Shown one piece after another: positions 38,632 to 39,316 of a stretch of DNA of 39,316 nt; positions within the stretch are counted from its first letter, which is position 1; every line of letters starts with the position of its first letter. The position numbers and the translations under genes are program-made. The notes under the pieces were generated by a model. It was not told the DNA's origin. It was given only the letters and a program-made list of their open reading frames with translations, and did not search any database. Source of the stretch: a virus. The stretch is taken from positions 1 to 39,316 of IMG/VR virus record IMGVR_UViG_3300046648_000376. One strand, 5' to 3'.

Positions 38632-38989
38632 TTCCTTATGATTAATGGATTGAAATTCCCAAAGTCGAGGACGTCAAAAAGACAGGTGCTGCCGTGTGAA
38701 TGCAGTGCTGCGCCAAGCAGTTAATCAGCTGAGATTTTTGCTCTCTGGGGAGTAGAAACTAGCGCGGGCTTTTTTGAGCAACAAGGCGGACGGCGAAAAT
38801 CAGAAATGCCCTACAGGCATAGGGACTATTGGCTACAGAGTGAGTATGGGCGGTCGGGTGTGTGAGCTTCACTCACTGTAGACATCACGACTTGCCATGC
38901 GACCCCGGACACGAGGTGTGACACTTCTGGCATTGGCTAGAAGAAAAAATCGCCTGAAAATGCGCCCGCCAAAAATCAGGAAGATCCCA
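38632..38989. other. intergenic region upstream of toxin and terminal gene
   Basis: About 350 bases between divergent genes. It holds an imperfect inverted repeat, CTACAGAGTGAG (38833-38844) with CTCACTGTAG (38872-38881), and must contain the promoters of both genes; no strong -35/-10 pair was found. Confidence 0.4.
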
Positions 38990-39316
38990 ATGGAAGTGGA
39001 ACGTGTCCGGCACCTAGACTGCAGCGAGCCTGATAAATTCGGGATGCATGAGTACTACTATGAGTGGGATGACTACTGGTTCACGGACGGAGCCCTGTTC
39101 CTCTTGGCCCGAAGCCACACCGACGAACCGGAAGAAGCGGACTTTATGGGAATCAATCTTGATGGGGAATCTCGAGAAATCGCGCTGACGGACTTAAGCC
39201 ACCCGTTATTTATAGCGGCATATGCCTATCTGTTGACCGAGGGGAAGGTTAAATTCAATCGGTTCACTGGCAAAGGGTACAAAGTCATGGATACACTTTC
39301 GCCAAACGAGATCTGA
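38990..39316 (+). CDS. hypothetical protein at window end
   Basis: 108 aa from the ATG at 38990, which has AGGAAG 6 bases upstream; the longer frame from 38897 lacks a ribosome site and has a low-quality basic leader. Acidic and aromatic-rich (HEYYYEWDDYWFTDGALFLL, then FMGINLDGES). The size and acidity fit an immunity-type protein, and it lies next to the toxin cluster but on the opposite strand, so this is only a suggestion. The stop is the last codon of the window. Confidence 0.65.
   Translation: MEVERVRHLDCSEPDKFGMHEYYYEWDDYWFTDGALFLLARSHTDEPEEADFMGINLDGESREIALTDLSHPLFIAAYAYLLTEGKVKFNRFTGKGYKVMDTLSPNEI

Noticed and set aside
1-39316. CRISPR array, insertion sequence or rRNA
   Set aside because: No regularly spaced repeats, no transposase frame and no rRNA sequence found on either strand by reading.

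Overview
The window holds a complete P2/phiCTX-type prophage in what is most likely a Pseudomonas chromosome. The evidence is GC-rich codon use, the tRNA-Leu target, the Ogr/Com-type regulators and the overall late-gene order. The prophage lies between a tRNA-Leu(CAA) gene at the left (109-193) and a 14-base copy of that tRNA's 3' end at 36259-36272, about 36 kb in all. The integrase sits just inside the right copy.

Layout. 1-235: host tRNA promoter, tRNA-Leu, attL and a phage-supplied terminator. 239-2717: att-arm repeats, a PIN-like cargo gene and a candidate cos site. 2718-7237: one unknown gene, portal Q and terminase P leftward, then an off-operon zinc-motif cargo gene. 7458-13746: head, lysis and tail-completion genes (O N M L X holin endolysin Rz/Rz1 R S). 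13757-14521: opposite-strand HNH-like cargo gene. 14647-20137: baseplate and tail fibre (V W J I H G), then a Com regulator overlapping a cytosine-5 methyltransferase. 20255-26769: sheath, tube, frameshifted chaperone E/E', tape measure, U and D. 26776-28232: opposite-strand two-gene cargo operon (DUF4747-like plus a four-helix membrane protein). 28525-35069: repressor, operators, then a long early operon with Cro-like, CII-like, Ogr, primase-helicase, Arc-like and AlpA/Xis-like genes. 35103-36101: integrase. 36273-39316: host DNA with the displaced tRNA terminator, two tandem RNase A-like toxin/immunity cassettes (one toxin truncated) and one unknown gene.

How it works together. The repressor and Cro-like gene diverge across two palindromic operators, one of them placed exactly between the -35 and -10 of the early promoter. 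The early operon encodes Ogr. All four late operons (P, O, V, FI) have the same predicted Ogr-promoter architecture in the sequence: TGT-N13-ACA, then 34 bases, then a -10-like hexamer. For operons P and V the predicted transcription start coincides with the ATG, so those mRNAs may be leaderless.

Most noteworthy: the shared late-promoter architecture; four independent cargo insertions at module boundaries, which are candidate phage-defence genes; the Com/methyltransferase overlap with a hairpin over the start codon, plus a possible second coding frame inside the methyltransferase; and the RNase A-like toxin/immunity array beside attR. Family assignments come from recognising motifs and gene order by eye; no database search was run.
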